DNA of 5,154 nt from Pseudomonadota bacterium. GTDB taxonomy: Bacteria > Bdellovibrionota > Oligoflexia > Oligoflexales > Oligoflexaceae. This document shows, piece after piece, positions 1 through 5,154 of the stretch. The stretch spans positions 1-5,154 of the forward strand of contig JAKQGS010000503.1 of the NCBI GenBank assembly GCA_029556045.1, given 5' to 3'. How positions within the stretch are numbered: the stretch's first letter is position 1; each line of letters starts with the position of its first letter. Position numbers and translations under genes: made by a program. The notes below the pieces were generated by a model, which had not been told where the DNA came from, ran no database searches, and worked only from the letters and a program-made list of their open reading frames with translations.

Positions 1-697
1 GGATGTGTTGACGGAGTTGCGGGATCTGTATGCCAGCCTTCCGGAAGCTCAGGTGGCGGGACTGACCGCCAGGTCCTTTTCCTTGTGGTCCGAGGGTGGG
101 CGTTGTGAAGAGTGCAAGGGACGTGGTTTCATCAACCTCACTATGAAGTTTTTAGCGGATGCCAAAGTTCTTTGCCCGGTCTGTGAGGGGGATCGTTACC
201 ATGCCAATGTGCTGGAGGTTAAGTTTGATGGTCTCTCCATCAATGATGTTTTGAATATGACCATCGACCAGGCTCTGCAGCGTTTTCAAAATTTCGCCCG
301 CATTGTCCGTAAACTCCAACCGGCATCGGAGTTGGGTCTGGGATATCTCAAACTGGGACAACCCACCTCCAGCCTGTCCGGTGGTGAATCGCAGCGGCTG
401 AAGCTGGTCCCATTGCTGACCAAACGTATGACGCCCGGGACCCTTGTTATCATGGATGAACCCACCACGGGGCTTCACTTTCAGGACGTGGGACGATTGA
501 TCAACCAGCTGAAGAATCTGGTGGGTAAGGGAGCGACGGTGATTGTGATTGAGCACAACTCCGATGTTATTCGTGCGGCGGACTGGCTGGTGGAAATCGG
601 TCCCGGTTCAGCGGCGGATGGTGGGCAACTTCTCTATGAAGGAGTCCCGCAGGCGGTGCTAAAGTGTCGGCAATCGGTCAGTGCACCGTTTTTGTGA
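1..697 (+). CDS. uvrA: UvrA-type excinuclease ATPase, C-terminal fragment (5' end outside window)
   Basis: UvrA is the DNA-damage recognition ATPase of nucleotide excision repair and works with UvrB in the cytosol. Only about the last 230 residues are present; the frame is already open at the left edge, so the GTG at position 5 is not a real start. Counting from that GTG, I see the C-terminal zinc module Cys34-x2-Cys37, 19 residues, Cys57-x2-Cys60. Next come the ABC signature LSGGESQ (124-130), Walker B LVIMDEP with Asp151/Glu152, the TTGLH D-loop region, and the switch His184 in VIVIEH. The order and the 19-residue Cys spacing fit the second ABC half of UvrA. The sequence SLWSEGGRCEEC and the QRLKL after the signature differ from the common SFNVKGGRCEAC and QRVKLA, so this may be a divergent or double-length UvrA paralogue. 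The missing N-terminus prevents a decision. The gene ends in TGA and is followed 40 nt later by a terminator. Confidence 0.93.
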   Translation, partial: DVLTELRDLYASLPEAQVAGLTARSFSLWSEGGRCEECKGRGFINLTMKFLADAKVLCPVCEGDRYHANVLEVKFDGLSINDVLNMTIDQALQRFQNFARIVRKLQPASELGLGYLKLGQPTSSLSGGESQRLKLVPLLTKRMTPGTLVIMDEPTTGLHFQDVGRLINQLKNLVGKGATVIVIEHNSDVIRAADWLVEIGPGSAADGGQLLYEGVPQAVLKCRQSVSAPFL

Positions 698-736
698 GTT
701 CGTCGGACCTGGCGGATATCCATGAAAAATCCTCTC

Positions 737-764
737 AAGCTTGGTGATCCACCAAGCTTTTTTT
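737..764 (+). terminator. Intrinsic terminator after uvrA
   Basis: A perfect 10-bp stem (737-746 with 750-759, arm AAGCTTGGTG) closes a 3-nt loop (ATC) and runs directly into seven T residues at 758-764. This is a textbook Rho-independent terminator. It lies 40 nt after the uvrA stop, so it separates repair-gene transcription from the exported-protein genes downstream. Confidence 0.92.
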
Positions 765-809
765 GTCAAGTCCCCTGATTTTTTTCCGAATCATCACAAG
801 AGTCCTGGT

Positions 810-824
810 GACTGGTGCCCAGTC
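810..824. repeat. Short inverted repeat in the uvrA-OMP intergenic region
   Basis: A 6-bp perfect inverted repeat (GACTGG, 3-nt centre TGC, CCAGTC) lies in the 214-nt gap between uvrA and the beta-barrel gene. A second, 5-bp one (ATTCC-ATG-GGAAT) lies at about 847-859. Either could be an operator or an untranslated-leader hairpin, but repeats this short also occur by chance. I found no convincing -35/-10 pair in this gap. Confidence 0.25.
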
Positions 825-901
825 CGGAGAGTTATGCAGGCATCATTCCATGGGAATCGTAGTGTCCGGCAACAGGCCTAGGGTGGTGGTGCAGAAACGA
901 T

Positions 902-908
902 GGGGGGA
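902..908 (+). promoter_or_regulatory. Ribosome binding site setting the OMP start at 912
   Basis: The purine run GGGGGGA sits 4 nt before ATG 912. This start gives a clean MKK n-region for the signal peptide. The in-frame ATG at 900 would add four residues (MGGI), and its own first bases would fall within and next to this purine run. I therefore prefer 912. Confidence 0.55.
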
Positions 909-911
909 ATT

Positions 912-1571
912 ATGAAAAAGTTAAATCAGACCTTTGCGGCATTCACGATGGCGGCGGTCTTCATGACGTCAGGTCCAGCCATGGCGGGTATCACCTTTTC
1001 CCCGTACGTTAGCATCAAATCCACAAAAAGCGTCAATCCCGACAAAAAGGACAAAACCAAAGAGAACGAGACCATCAAACAACGGCAGGAAGCCGGTGTC
1101 ATGGCGGGGGTCAGTTTCTGGCGTCTGTTCAAATTCCAACTGGGAGTGGGGCAGAGCAAACTGACCACCACGGAGAAAGTCAGCGAAGCCAAAGATGAGT
1201 ACGGCGAAATCGACTATGAGCAGGATCTGGATATGTCCACTGACGACCCCACCAAGGATTTCAAGCTGACGGAAACCCAAAACGTGGGCAAGGCCTCCCT
1301 CATCATCGATCCGAGCTTTTGGATCTTCATCATGCGAGCCAAAGCCGGCGTGACCGCGCGGCAAAGGATTATGGAAAGTGAAGTTCAGGGTGAGGCACCG
1401 GTAAAACATACGGAAGACCCCACCTACAAACCTCACTCTGGACTGGGGGTTGGGGTGCGTTTTGGGCCGCGTATGTACTTCATGGTTGAATACAATGCCC
1501 TGCATTACAAGTTTCCTGAAATCGAGCCCTTTGAGCGGGAGCTGTCCGTCAACTACAACATCTCCTTTTAA
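912..1571 (+). CDS. Putative outer-membrane beta-barrel protein, family not recognised
   Basis: This 219-residue protein has a Sec signal peptide: MKK n-region, hydrophobic core about residues 8-20, and probable cleavage after PAMA (Ala25). The mature part of about 194 residues alternates amphipathic stretches with charged, probably loop, segments. The stretches are roughly GITFSPYVSI, AGVMAGVSFW, LFKFQLGVGQ, VGKASLIIDPSF, FIMRAKAGVTARQ, SGLGVGVRFG, MYFMVEYNALHY and LSVNYNISF. That is about eight strands, the size of small OmpA/OmpW/Ail-like barrels. The terminal Phe, with aromatic and hydrophobic residues at alternating positions before it, is the classical signal recognised by the BAM machinery. 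A Lys/Glu-rich loop (about residues 38-56) and an acidic loop (about 92-115) are probably exposed. I cannot name a family, and function (pore, adhesin or structural) is unknown. It has its own leader and a hairpin 3' end, so it may be transcribed singly. Confidence 0.8.
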   Translation: MKKLNQTFAAFTMAAVFMTSGPAMAGITFSPYVSIKSTKSVNPDKKDKTKENETIKQRQEAGVMAGVSFWRLFKFQLGVGQSKLTTTEKVSEAKDEYGEIDYEQDLDMSTDDPTKDFKLTETQNVGKASLIIDPSFWIFIMRAKAGVTARQRIMESEVQGEAPVKHTEDPTYKPHSGLGVGVRFGPRMYFMVEYNALHYKFPEIEPFERELSVNYNISF

Positions 1572-1578
1572 TGCGATG

Positions 1579-1603
1579 CAGGTGTCAGGATTCTTGACAC
1601 CTG
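1579..1603 (+). terminator. Stem-loop after the OMP gene, possible terminator
   Basis: A perfect 9-bp stem (CAGGTGTCA at 1579-1587 pairing with TGACACCTG at 1595-1603) closes a 7-nt loop, 8 nt after the OMP stop codon. No T-run follows; the downstream sequence is pyrimidine-rich (CACCCTTTCCC). It may be a weak or factor-assisted terminator, or an mRNA 3'-stabilising hairpin. Confidence 0.5.
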
Positions 1604-1730
1604 TCACCCTTTCCCTCACGTAAAAGTTCTCTAATCCCCTGACAATTGGACGTTTTCTCTTGGCTTGCTCCTTGCTCCACCGGGCGTGAGTGCGGGCCAT
1701 GGGTCCTGTTCTGTTGATCTCCCCCTGATG

Positions 1731-1780
1731 TTGTTGTTGCTGACGTTGCTGAGGAGCTGTTGATGAAGTTGCTGTTGTTG
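1731..1780 (+). repeat. Degenerate TTG/CTG trinucleotide-like tract across a start codon
   Basis: This 50-nt stretch is dominated by TTG and CTG triplets. It contains three exact copies of GTTGCTG, starting at 1736, 1745 and 1768. It covers the leader, the Shine-Dalgarno site and the first codons of the HExxxH gene. Part of it is explained by the Leu-rich signal peptide, but the first half is non-coding. Confidence 0.5.
1751..1756 (+). promoter_or_regulatory. Ribosome binding site setting the start at 1763
   Basis: GAGGAG lies 6 nt before ATG 1763, which is ideal spacing. It favours ATG 1763 over the TTG at 1760. Confidence 0.75.
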
Positions 1781-2389
1781 CCCCGTGTGGCCCTGTCTCT
1801 TTTTTTTGCCGGAACGGTACTGTCCCTGATGGCGGCCCGGCAGGCGGTCGGGGAAGCCGAGACCTTTCACAGCGAAATCGCTCAGGTCGCGGTGACCCCA
1901 CCCGATACCCCACCCGAACAAAGTCAGGAAAGCATTGATGCGGCCCTGGCCATGTTTCATATCACAGTGCCGGATCATGTGGACCATCCTCGATTTGATC
2001 CCCTGATTGAGGATCGCGGCCTCACCACCATGCGTGGGTTTGGCAAAAAGCTTGAAGTAACGGTAGGTCCCGGTGCTTTTGCCAGCTGGGCTCTCCTGGG
2101 TTCCACCCTGGCCCATGAAATTGAGATTCACTGTCAGCAGAATTTCACCATGATCCGCCTTTTGGATATGCTGGGATTTAAGGGTACCGACACGGCAGAG
2201 CGTGAAGCCTATGCCCACGAACTGGCGGGATTCTATCGATTTCGCCTGTCGCCGGAAGATCAGGAAAGCATTCGTCATACCATGGAATTTTATTATCCCG
2301 AAAACCCGGGATCAACCGTGGCATTCTCCCAGGAAGTCGTTAATCTTTTGGCACGTTCTCGCAATGTGGAAAATCGTGCGACCCAGTAA
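1763..2389 (+). CDS. Exported protein with zincin-like HExxxH motif, unassigned
   Basis: This 208-residue protein starts with a Leu-rich signal peptide or anchor (about residues 1-24, MKLLLLPRVALSLFF...). Cleavage would fall around residues 25-30. A Pro/Gln/Ser-rich linker follows (about 44-57), then a compact domain. The striking segment is STLAHEIEIHCQQN (114-127): His118-Glu119-x3-His123 sits on a probable helix, and 22-25 residues later AEREAYAHE (145-153) supplies Glu146, Glu148 and Glu153. HExxH plus a downstream Glu is the zinc-site plan of gluzincin-type metallopeptidases. Here the second His is one residue further away, as in the HExxGH motif of M49 dipeptidyl peptidases. Metal binding and proteolysis are inferences; it could be an inactive or non-peptidase relative. 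The gene lies 191 nt after the beta-barrel gene and 99 nt before a serine protease, all in the same direction. I do not recognise the family. Confidence 0.75.
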   Translation: MKLLLLPRVALSLFFAGTVLSLMAARQAVGEAETFHSEIAQVAVTPPDTPPEQSQESIDAALAMFHITVPDHVDHPRFDPLIEDRGLTTMRGFGKKLEVTVGPGAFASWALLGSTLAHEIEIHCQQNFTMIRLLDMLGFKGTDTAEREAYAHELAGFYRFRLSPEDQESIRHTMEFYYPENPGSTVAFSQEVVNLLARSRNVENRATQ

Positions 2390-2414
2390 ATAAAACGGGA
2401 TTAATTTTTCTGTA

Positions 2415-2444
2415 TTGAATCTATCCGAACAAACCCCCTATCAT
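2415..2444 (+). promoter_or_regulatory. Candidate sigma70-type promoter for the serine protease
   Basis: TTGAAT (2415-2420, 4 of 6 to the -35 consensus), an 18-nt spacer, then TATCAT (2439-2444, 5 of 6 to the -10 consensus). It lies in an AT-rich patch between two genes. Transcription would begin near 2451, giving a leader of about 38 nt before ATG 2489. It suggests that the protease can be expressed independently of the upstream gene. This is a match by eye only. Confidence 0.4.
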
Positions 2445-2488
2445 TGTTAATAAGGTTTCCTTCACAATCTTGTTTGATGGGGTTTGTC

Positions 2489-3355
2489 ATGAATCATGTG
2501 ACGATGACGGCACTCTTTTTGTCTCTTTTTTTGCCCAGCATCCCGGCCATGGCCTTCCCCGAGCTGGGTATGACCACCCAGGCGGTTTCTGAACCCGGTG
2601 AAGCAGCGGCCGGCTATAATTTTATCGGTATTGTGGCCCTGTCCAATTGCTCCGGCAGTTTGGTGCGGTTTGACGACAGCGAGGACGACGACAAGGCCAT
2701 GGTCCTCACCAATGGGCATTGCGTGCGTATGATGGACCCAGGATCCGTGATTTTCAATCAAAGTTCCACGCGACAATTTGATGTTCTCGACGCTGGTGCC
2801 CGGCGGCTGGGCAGTGTCCAGGCTGAACAACTGGTTTATGCCACCATGACTCGCACCGACATGGCGGTTTACCGGCTGAAACAGACGTTTGCGCAGATTA
2901 GAAGTCAATTTAACGTGGATCCGCTGACCGTCGCTCGCCACTACGTCAATATCGGTACCGGTATTGAAGTCATTTCTGGTTACTGGAAACGAGGATACGC
3001 TTGCCAGTCGGAGGCCATTGTCTACCAGCTGAGGGAAGGCAACTGGACCTTTAATGAATCGGTGCGGTACAGCCGTCCCGGTTGCGACGTGATCGGAGGG
3101 ACATCGGGTTCACCGGTTATCGCGGCCGGTACCCGCACGGTCGTGGCAGTCAACAATACCATCAATGAGTCCGGCAAGAAGTGTCTGGTCAACAATCCCT
3201 GTGAGGTGGATGAAGTTGGAGCCATCACCTATGAAAAAGGCATTGGCTACTCACAGCAGATTTCCTGGTTGTACACCTGTCGTAACGATGCTGGTGTTCT
3301 TGACCTGGCAGTGGACGGCTGTTTATTACCAAAACCCGCCGTCACAGCCTATTAG
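2489..3355 (+). CDS. Secreted chymotrypsin-fold (trypsin-like) serine protease
   Basis: This 288-residue protein has a signal peptide ending at IPAMA (cleavage after about Ala22), so it acts in the periplasm or outside the cell. The catalytic triad is visible in the right order: His77 in LTNGHC, Asp124 in TDMAVYRL, and Ser206 in GGTSGSPV (equivalent to GDSGGP). Cys54 and Cys78 flank the His segment like the Cys42-Cys58 pair of chymotrypsin. Six further Cys (172, 199, 232, 238, 264, 278) could form three more disulphides, consistent with an oxidising compartment. The N-terminal part reads YNFIGIVAL rather than an IVGG activation site, so zymogen cleavage of the trypsin kind is not evident; GTSGSP resembles V8-type glutamyl endopeptidases. 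I chose ATG 2489 because it gives the best signal peptide and has GGGG 6 nt upstream. ATG 2477 and TTG 2444 are in-frame alternatives. Its TAG stop overlaps the TAA of the opposing gene. Confidence 0.88.
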   Translation: MNHVTMTALFLSLFLPSIPAMAFPELGMTTQAVSEPGEAAAGYNFIGIVALSNCSGSLVRFDDSEDDDKAMVLTNGHCVRMMDPGSVIFNQSSTRQFDVLDAGARRLGSVQAEQLVYATMTRTDMAVYRLKQTFAQIRSQFNVDPLTVARHYVNIGTGIEVISGYWKRGYACQSEAIVYQLREGNWTFNESVRYSRPGCDVIGGTSGSPVIAAGTRTVVAVNNTINESGKKCLVNNPCEVDEVGAITYEKGIGYSQQISWLYTCRNDAGVLDLAVDGCLLPKPAVTAY

Positions 3356-3888
3356 GAACTTCTGGGAATGTAGTGGGATTTGTAGTCCAGATAGTAGGTT
3401 ATGGATTGCCGCATGCCCCGCAGCTCTTCTTCTGTGAGAGGGCGGATCTCCTTAGCTGGTGAGCCTTTGATCATCATCCCCGGTGAAAACTTTTTGCCGG
3501 GGGTGACGAGGGATCCTGCCGCCACGAAGCAATTTTCCGCAATGTCTGCATGATCCAGCAGGATGGCCCCCATGCCGATCAGGCAGCCGTTGCGGATCGT
3601 GCATCCATGGATGACGGCCCCATGCCCAATCGTCACATCATCGCCGATGACGGTGGGGGCCAGACTATTGGTGACATGAATGACGGTCCCATCCTGCACG
3701 TTGGTGCGTTGACCGATACGAATAAAATGACAGTCCGCTCTGATCACTGTGTTGAACCAGACGCTGCTTTCATCCCCGATCTCCAAATCCCCGATCAACT
3801 GCGCGCCGGCGGCGCCAAAAAATCCGGATCCCAGTTTGGGCATGTGACCCTTGTACGGCAAAACATTGCATCCGGGCATGAGGTACAT
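3352..3888 (-). CDS. Gamma-carbonic anhydrase family protein (left-handed beta-helix hexapeptide protein)
   Basis: This 178-residue protein has the trimeric left-handed beta-helix fold, seen as repeated hexapeptides such as LIGDLEIGDESSVWF, VIGDDVTIGHGAVI and LIGMGAILLDHADI, plus a C-terminal helix (about 152-170). Gamma-class enzymes interconvert CO2 and bicarbonate at a metal held by three His between subunits. Here His71 (GTVIH), His89 and His94 (IGHGAVIHG) match, with the family's five-residue spacing between the last two. Arg50, Asp52, Asn63 and Gln65 match the conserved Arg59, Asp61, Asn73 and Gln75 of Methanosarcina Cam. The acidic loop and proton-shuttle Glu of Cam are absent (Cys53 follows Asp52), as in CamH/YrdA-type proteins, so real anhydrase activity is uncertain. 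There is no signal peptide, so it is cytosolic. It is close to YrdA/PaaY/CaiE-type proteins; I give no symbol. Confidence 0.92.
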   Translation of the reverse strand: MYLMPGCNVLPYKGHMPKLGSGFFGAAGAQLIGDLEIGDESSVWFNTVIRADCHFIRIGQRTNVQDGTVIHVTNSLAPTVIGDDVTIGHGAVIHGCTIRNGCLIGMGAILLDHADIAENCFVAAGSLVTPGKKFSPGMMIKGSPAKEIRPLTEEELRGMRQSITYYLDYKSHYIPRSS

Positions 3889-3894
3889 GGATAT

Positions 3895-3900
3895 CTCCTT
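3895..3900 (-). promoter_or_regulatory. Ribosome binding site of the gamma-carbonic anhydrase gene
   Basis: On the minus strand AAGGAG lies 6 nt upstream of the ATG at 3888. This near-perfect Shine-Dalgarno fixes the start and rules out the later in-frame ATG that encodes Met4. Confidence 0.85.
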
Positions 3901-3982
3901 GTGCTGAAACGGGCCACATGACGGGCCATTCCGCCATTTTTATACGAATCATGGGGAGAATGCATCCGGTTTTCCGGGGTGC

Positions 3983-5154
3983 TTACAAGTGATGGAGAAT
4001 ATCGCTGGGTAATATGCCGTCGCCCCGGCCTGAGGATGCCAGGCGGTTTGATGAGTCTGCTATCAATATTTGGCTGCGTACTGCGGCCATCGCCGCGTGG
4101 CAGCCAATTCCGCCGTGGGCTGCCGCCAAACCCGCCAGAATATCCCCGGAACCTGCCCTGGCCAAAAGATTGGATCCATGGGTCAGGACAAACGCCGGTT
4201 GATCGGAGTCTGGCGCCAGAACGATGGGAGTGGCTGTTTTGTAGATCAGGGTTACCCCCCAGCGAGCCAGCAAAACCCGCAGCGCCTGTCGCCCATCGGC
4301 GGATTGGGGTGTGGGCAAGGCGTTCTGGAGCCTGAGATTTTTCCACTCACCGGGATGTGGGGTTAGCAATGTCCGGGATGGCTGCATGGAATGTTTTTCC
4401 AGAAGGGGGCCCAAACCCTTAAGGGCTCCGGCGTCCAAAATCACAAATAAATTTGTCTGGCGTTGAATACCCTGGAGCATTGCCATGAATCCCATAGTCA
4501 TGGGCGATGCGGTCATCCCCGGCCCGATCACCAGAGCTTTGACATGGCGTTGTAGAAGAAATGTTTCCAGCATTTTCTCATCGCATCGCCCTTGGTCAAA
4601 AAAATTTTCCTGGGTGGCTTCGATGGGGAGACCGGGCAAAGGGGCCGGAAATTCTGGTGTACTGACCGTCACCCAACCGGCTCCACCCCGATAAGCGGCT
4701 GTGGCGGCGAGCACGGGGGCTCCGCTTTTGCCGATGCTGCCCCCCACCACCAGCACATGGCCGCGATCGAATTTGTGAGCGTCCGCTGACAAGTTCTTTG
4801 CAAATGGGCTTGGTTCGATCAAACGCAGCGCGTCAACCTCTGCCAGAGTCGGTGGCCATTGCTTGAAAGCTGCTTCAACGGCTTCCTGCGGAAAGCCGAT
4901 GGAGGCTTCGATAGTTTTGCCGCAGGCGTTGCGTGATGGAGCGATGCGATGACAGGGTTTACTGCGACCAAAGGTGACCGTGAGATCGGCCCGCAGGGGG
5001 ACGTCTGGATTATCGCCGTCATCGGCGTCACACCCGGAGGGGATATCCACCGCCACGACGTGCCGATCCCCGAGGGCTGCAGCCTCCCGCAGGCAGGAAA
5101 GAATGGGACCTGATTTCAGTGGAGGGTGCAGCCCTCGGGGATCGGCACGTCGTG
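3983..5154 (-). CDS. nnr: Bifunctional NAD(P)HX repair enzyme: NnrE epimerase (partial) fused to NnrD dehydratase
   Basis: Nnr (YjeF type) repairs hydrated NAD(P)H: the N-terminal NnrE domain epimerises R/S-NAD(P)HX, and the C-terminal NnrD domain dehydrates the S form using ADP or ATP. The N-terminal end is missing at the right edge. What remains of NnrE is GLHPPL, then VVAVDIPSG with its conserved Asp (around 5029-5058), RADLTVTFG and the CGK segment. The NnrD domain follows from about 4870 downwards. It has KFDRGHVLVVGGSIGKSGAPVLAA, RGGAGWVTVSTPEF, VIGPG, VILDAGAL, LLTPHPGEW and the nucleotide/catalytic loop ARAGSGDILAG, whose Asp is the expected catalytic base. It ends with GILPSDILHHL, as in the family. 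An expected KG near the ADP site reads KT (IYKTATPIVL). The ATG/GTG-like codon near 5056 is internal, since homology continues upstream. It lies 94 nt before the carbonic-anhydrase gene, in the same direction, possibly as an operon. Codons beyond about 5134 look unreliable (see the inverted repeat). Confidence 0.93.
   Translation of the reverse strand, partial: RRADPRGLHPPLKSGPILSCLREAAALGDRHVVAVDIPSGCDADDGDNPDVPLRADLTVTFGRSKPCHRIAPSRNACGKTIEASIGFPQEAVEAAFKQWPPTLAEVDALRLIEPSPFAKNLSADAHKFDRGHVLVVGGSIGKSGAPVLAATAAYRGGAGWVTVSTPEFPAPLPGLPIEATQENFFDQGRCDEKMLETFLLQRHVKALVIGPGMTASPMTMGFMAMLQGIQRQTNLFVILDAGALKGLGPLLEKHSMQPSRTLLTPHPGEWKNLRLQNALPTPQSADGRQALRVLLARWGVTLIYKTATPIVLAPDSDQPAFVLTHGSNLLARAGSGDILAGLAAAHGGIGCHAAMAAVRSQILIADSSNRLASSGRGDGILPSDILHHL
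5054..5154. repeat. Perfect 28-bp inverted repeat at the window end, probable fold-back artefact
   Basis: Bases 5054-5081 and 5127-5154 are exact reverse complements (28 of 28), separated by 45 nt, and the second arm ends exactly at the last base of the window. The inner arm encodes a plausible NnrE segment (AALGDRHVV). The outer arm, read in the same frame, gives RRADPR, where NnrE proteins normally have a GTG-like motif before the GL..PL sequence. This suggests that the outer arm is a copy rather than real gene sequence. Confidence 0.85.

Noticed and set aside
723..779. 18-residue open frame starting with ATGAAAAAT between uvrA and the barrel gene
   Set aside because: It runs straight through the strong intrinsic terminator hairpin and T-run, has no clear RBS and would be translated only on read-through.
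969..1913. Minus-strand open frame of 314 codons antisense to the beta-barrel gene
   Set aside because: It is rich in Arg, Pro, His and Gln, has no recognisable domain and no good Shine-Dalgarno. It overlaps two genes that have signal peptides, good RBSs and family-like features on the plus strand.
1631..2278. Minus-strand open frame of 215 codons antisense to the HExxxH gene
   Set aside because: Its poly-Gln part is only the complement of the TTG/CTG tract, and nothing in it looks like a conserved protein. The plus-strand gene has an ideal RBS and a signal peptide.
2674..2694. Acidic EDDDK-like sequence in the serine protease, resembling a trypsinogen activation peptide
   Set aside because: It lies between Cys54 and the catalytic His77, inside the folded domain rather than at the end of a propeptide, so cleavage there would not create an active N-terminus.
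3942..3947. TATAAA-like -10 box on the minus strand between nnr and the carbonic-anhydrase gene
   Set aside because: No acceptable -35 element is seen at about 17 nt, so a separate promoter cannot be supported.
3966..3977. CCGG-TTTT-CCGG mini-hairpin just downstream of the nnr stop
   Set aside because: The stem is only 4 bp, with no T-run on the minus strand, so it is too weak to be called a terminator.
3979..4366. Several plus-strand open frames of 60-120 codons opposite the nnr gene
   Set aside because: They are shadows of the nnr reading frame, which has clear NnrD motifs; none has recognisable features.

Overview
This 5154-base window comes from a Gram-negative bacterium of moderately high GC content. 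The evidence is a probable outer-membrane beta-barrel gene that ends in Phe, three successive genes with Sec signal peptides, and Shine-Dalgarno starts. I cannot name the lineage from sequence alone. Both ends cut through genes, so this is probably a short contig or a slice of one.

Layout, left to right. Positions 1-697 (+) hold the C-terminal end of a UvrA-type excision-repair ATPase, closed by a strong intrinsic terminator at 737-764. A run of three genes for exported proteins follows on the + strand. The first is a small, unrecognised outer-membrane beta-barrel protein (912-1571). The second is an unassigned exported protein with a zincin-like HExxxH motif (1763-2389). The third is a chymotrypsin-fold serine protease (2489-3355). 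On the - strand, converging on the protease and overlapping its stop codon, are a gamma-class carbonic anhydrase-family hexapeptide protein (3888 to 3352) and, upstream of it, a bifunctional NAD(P)HX-repair enzyme, Nnr (5154 to 3983), whose N-terminus is cut off by the window end.

How the genes may work together. The - strand pair are probably co-directional housekeeping genes, separated by about 94 nt: metabolite repair and a cytosolic hexapeptide metal protein. The + strand trio are all exported. They include one clear protease and one possible metalloprotease, which suggests an envelope or secreted proteolysis locus, but nothing in the sequence proves that they act together.

The most useful second looks are three. 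The first is the HExxxH exported protein. The second is the tail-to-tail stop overlap at 3352-3355. The third is a perfect 28-bp inverted repeat at the extreme right end: there the reading frame stops resembling NnrE exactly where the repeat begins, which points to a fold-back assembly or amplification artefact. I found no CRISPR array, insertion sequence, tRNA, rRNA or clearly new multi-gene system.
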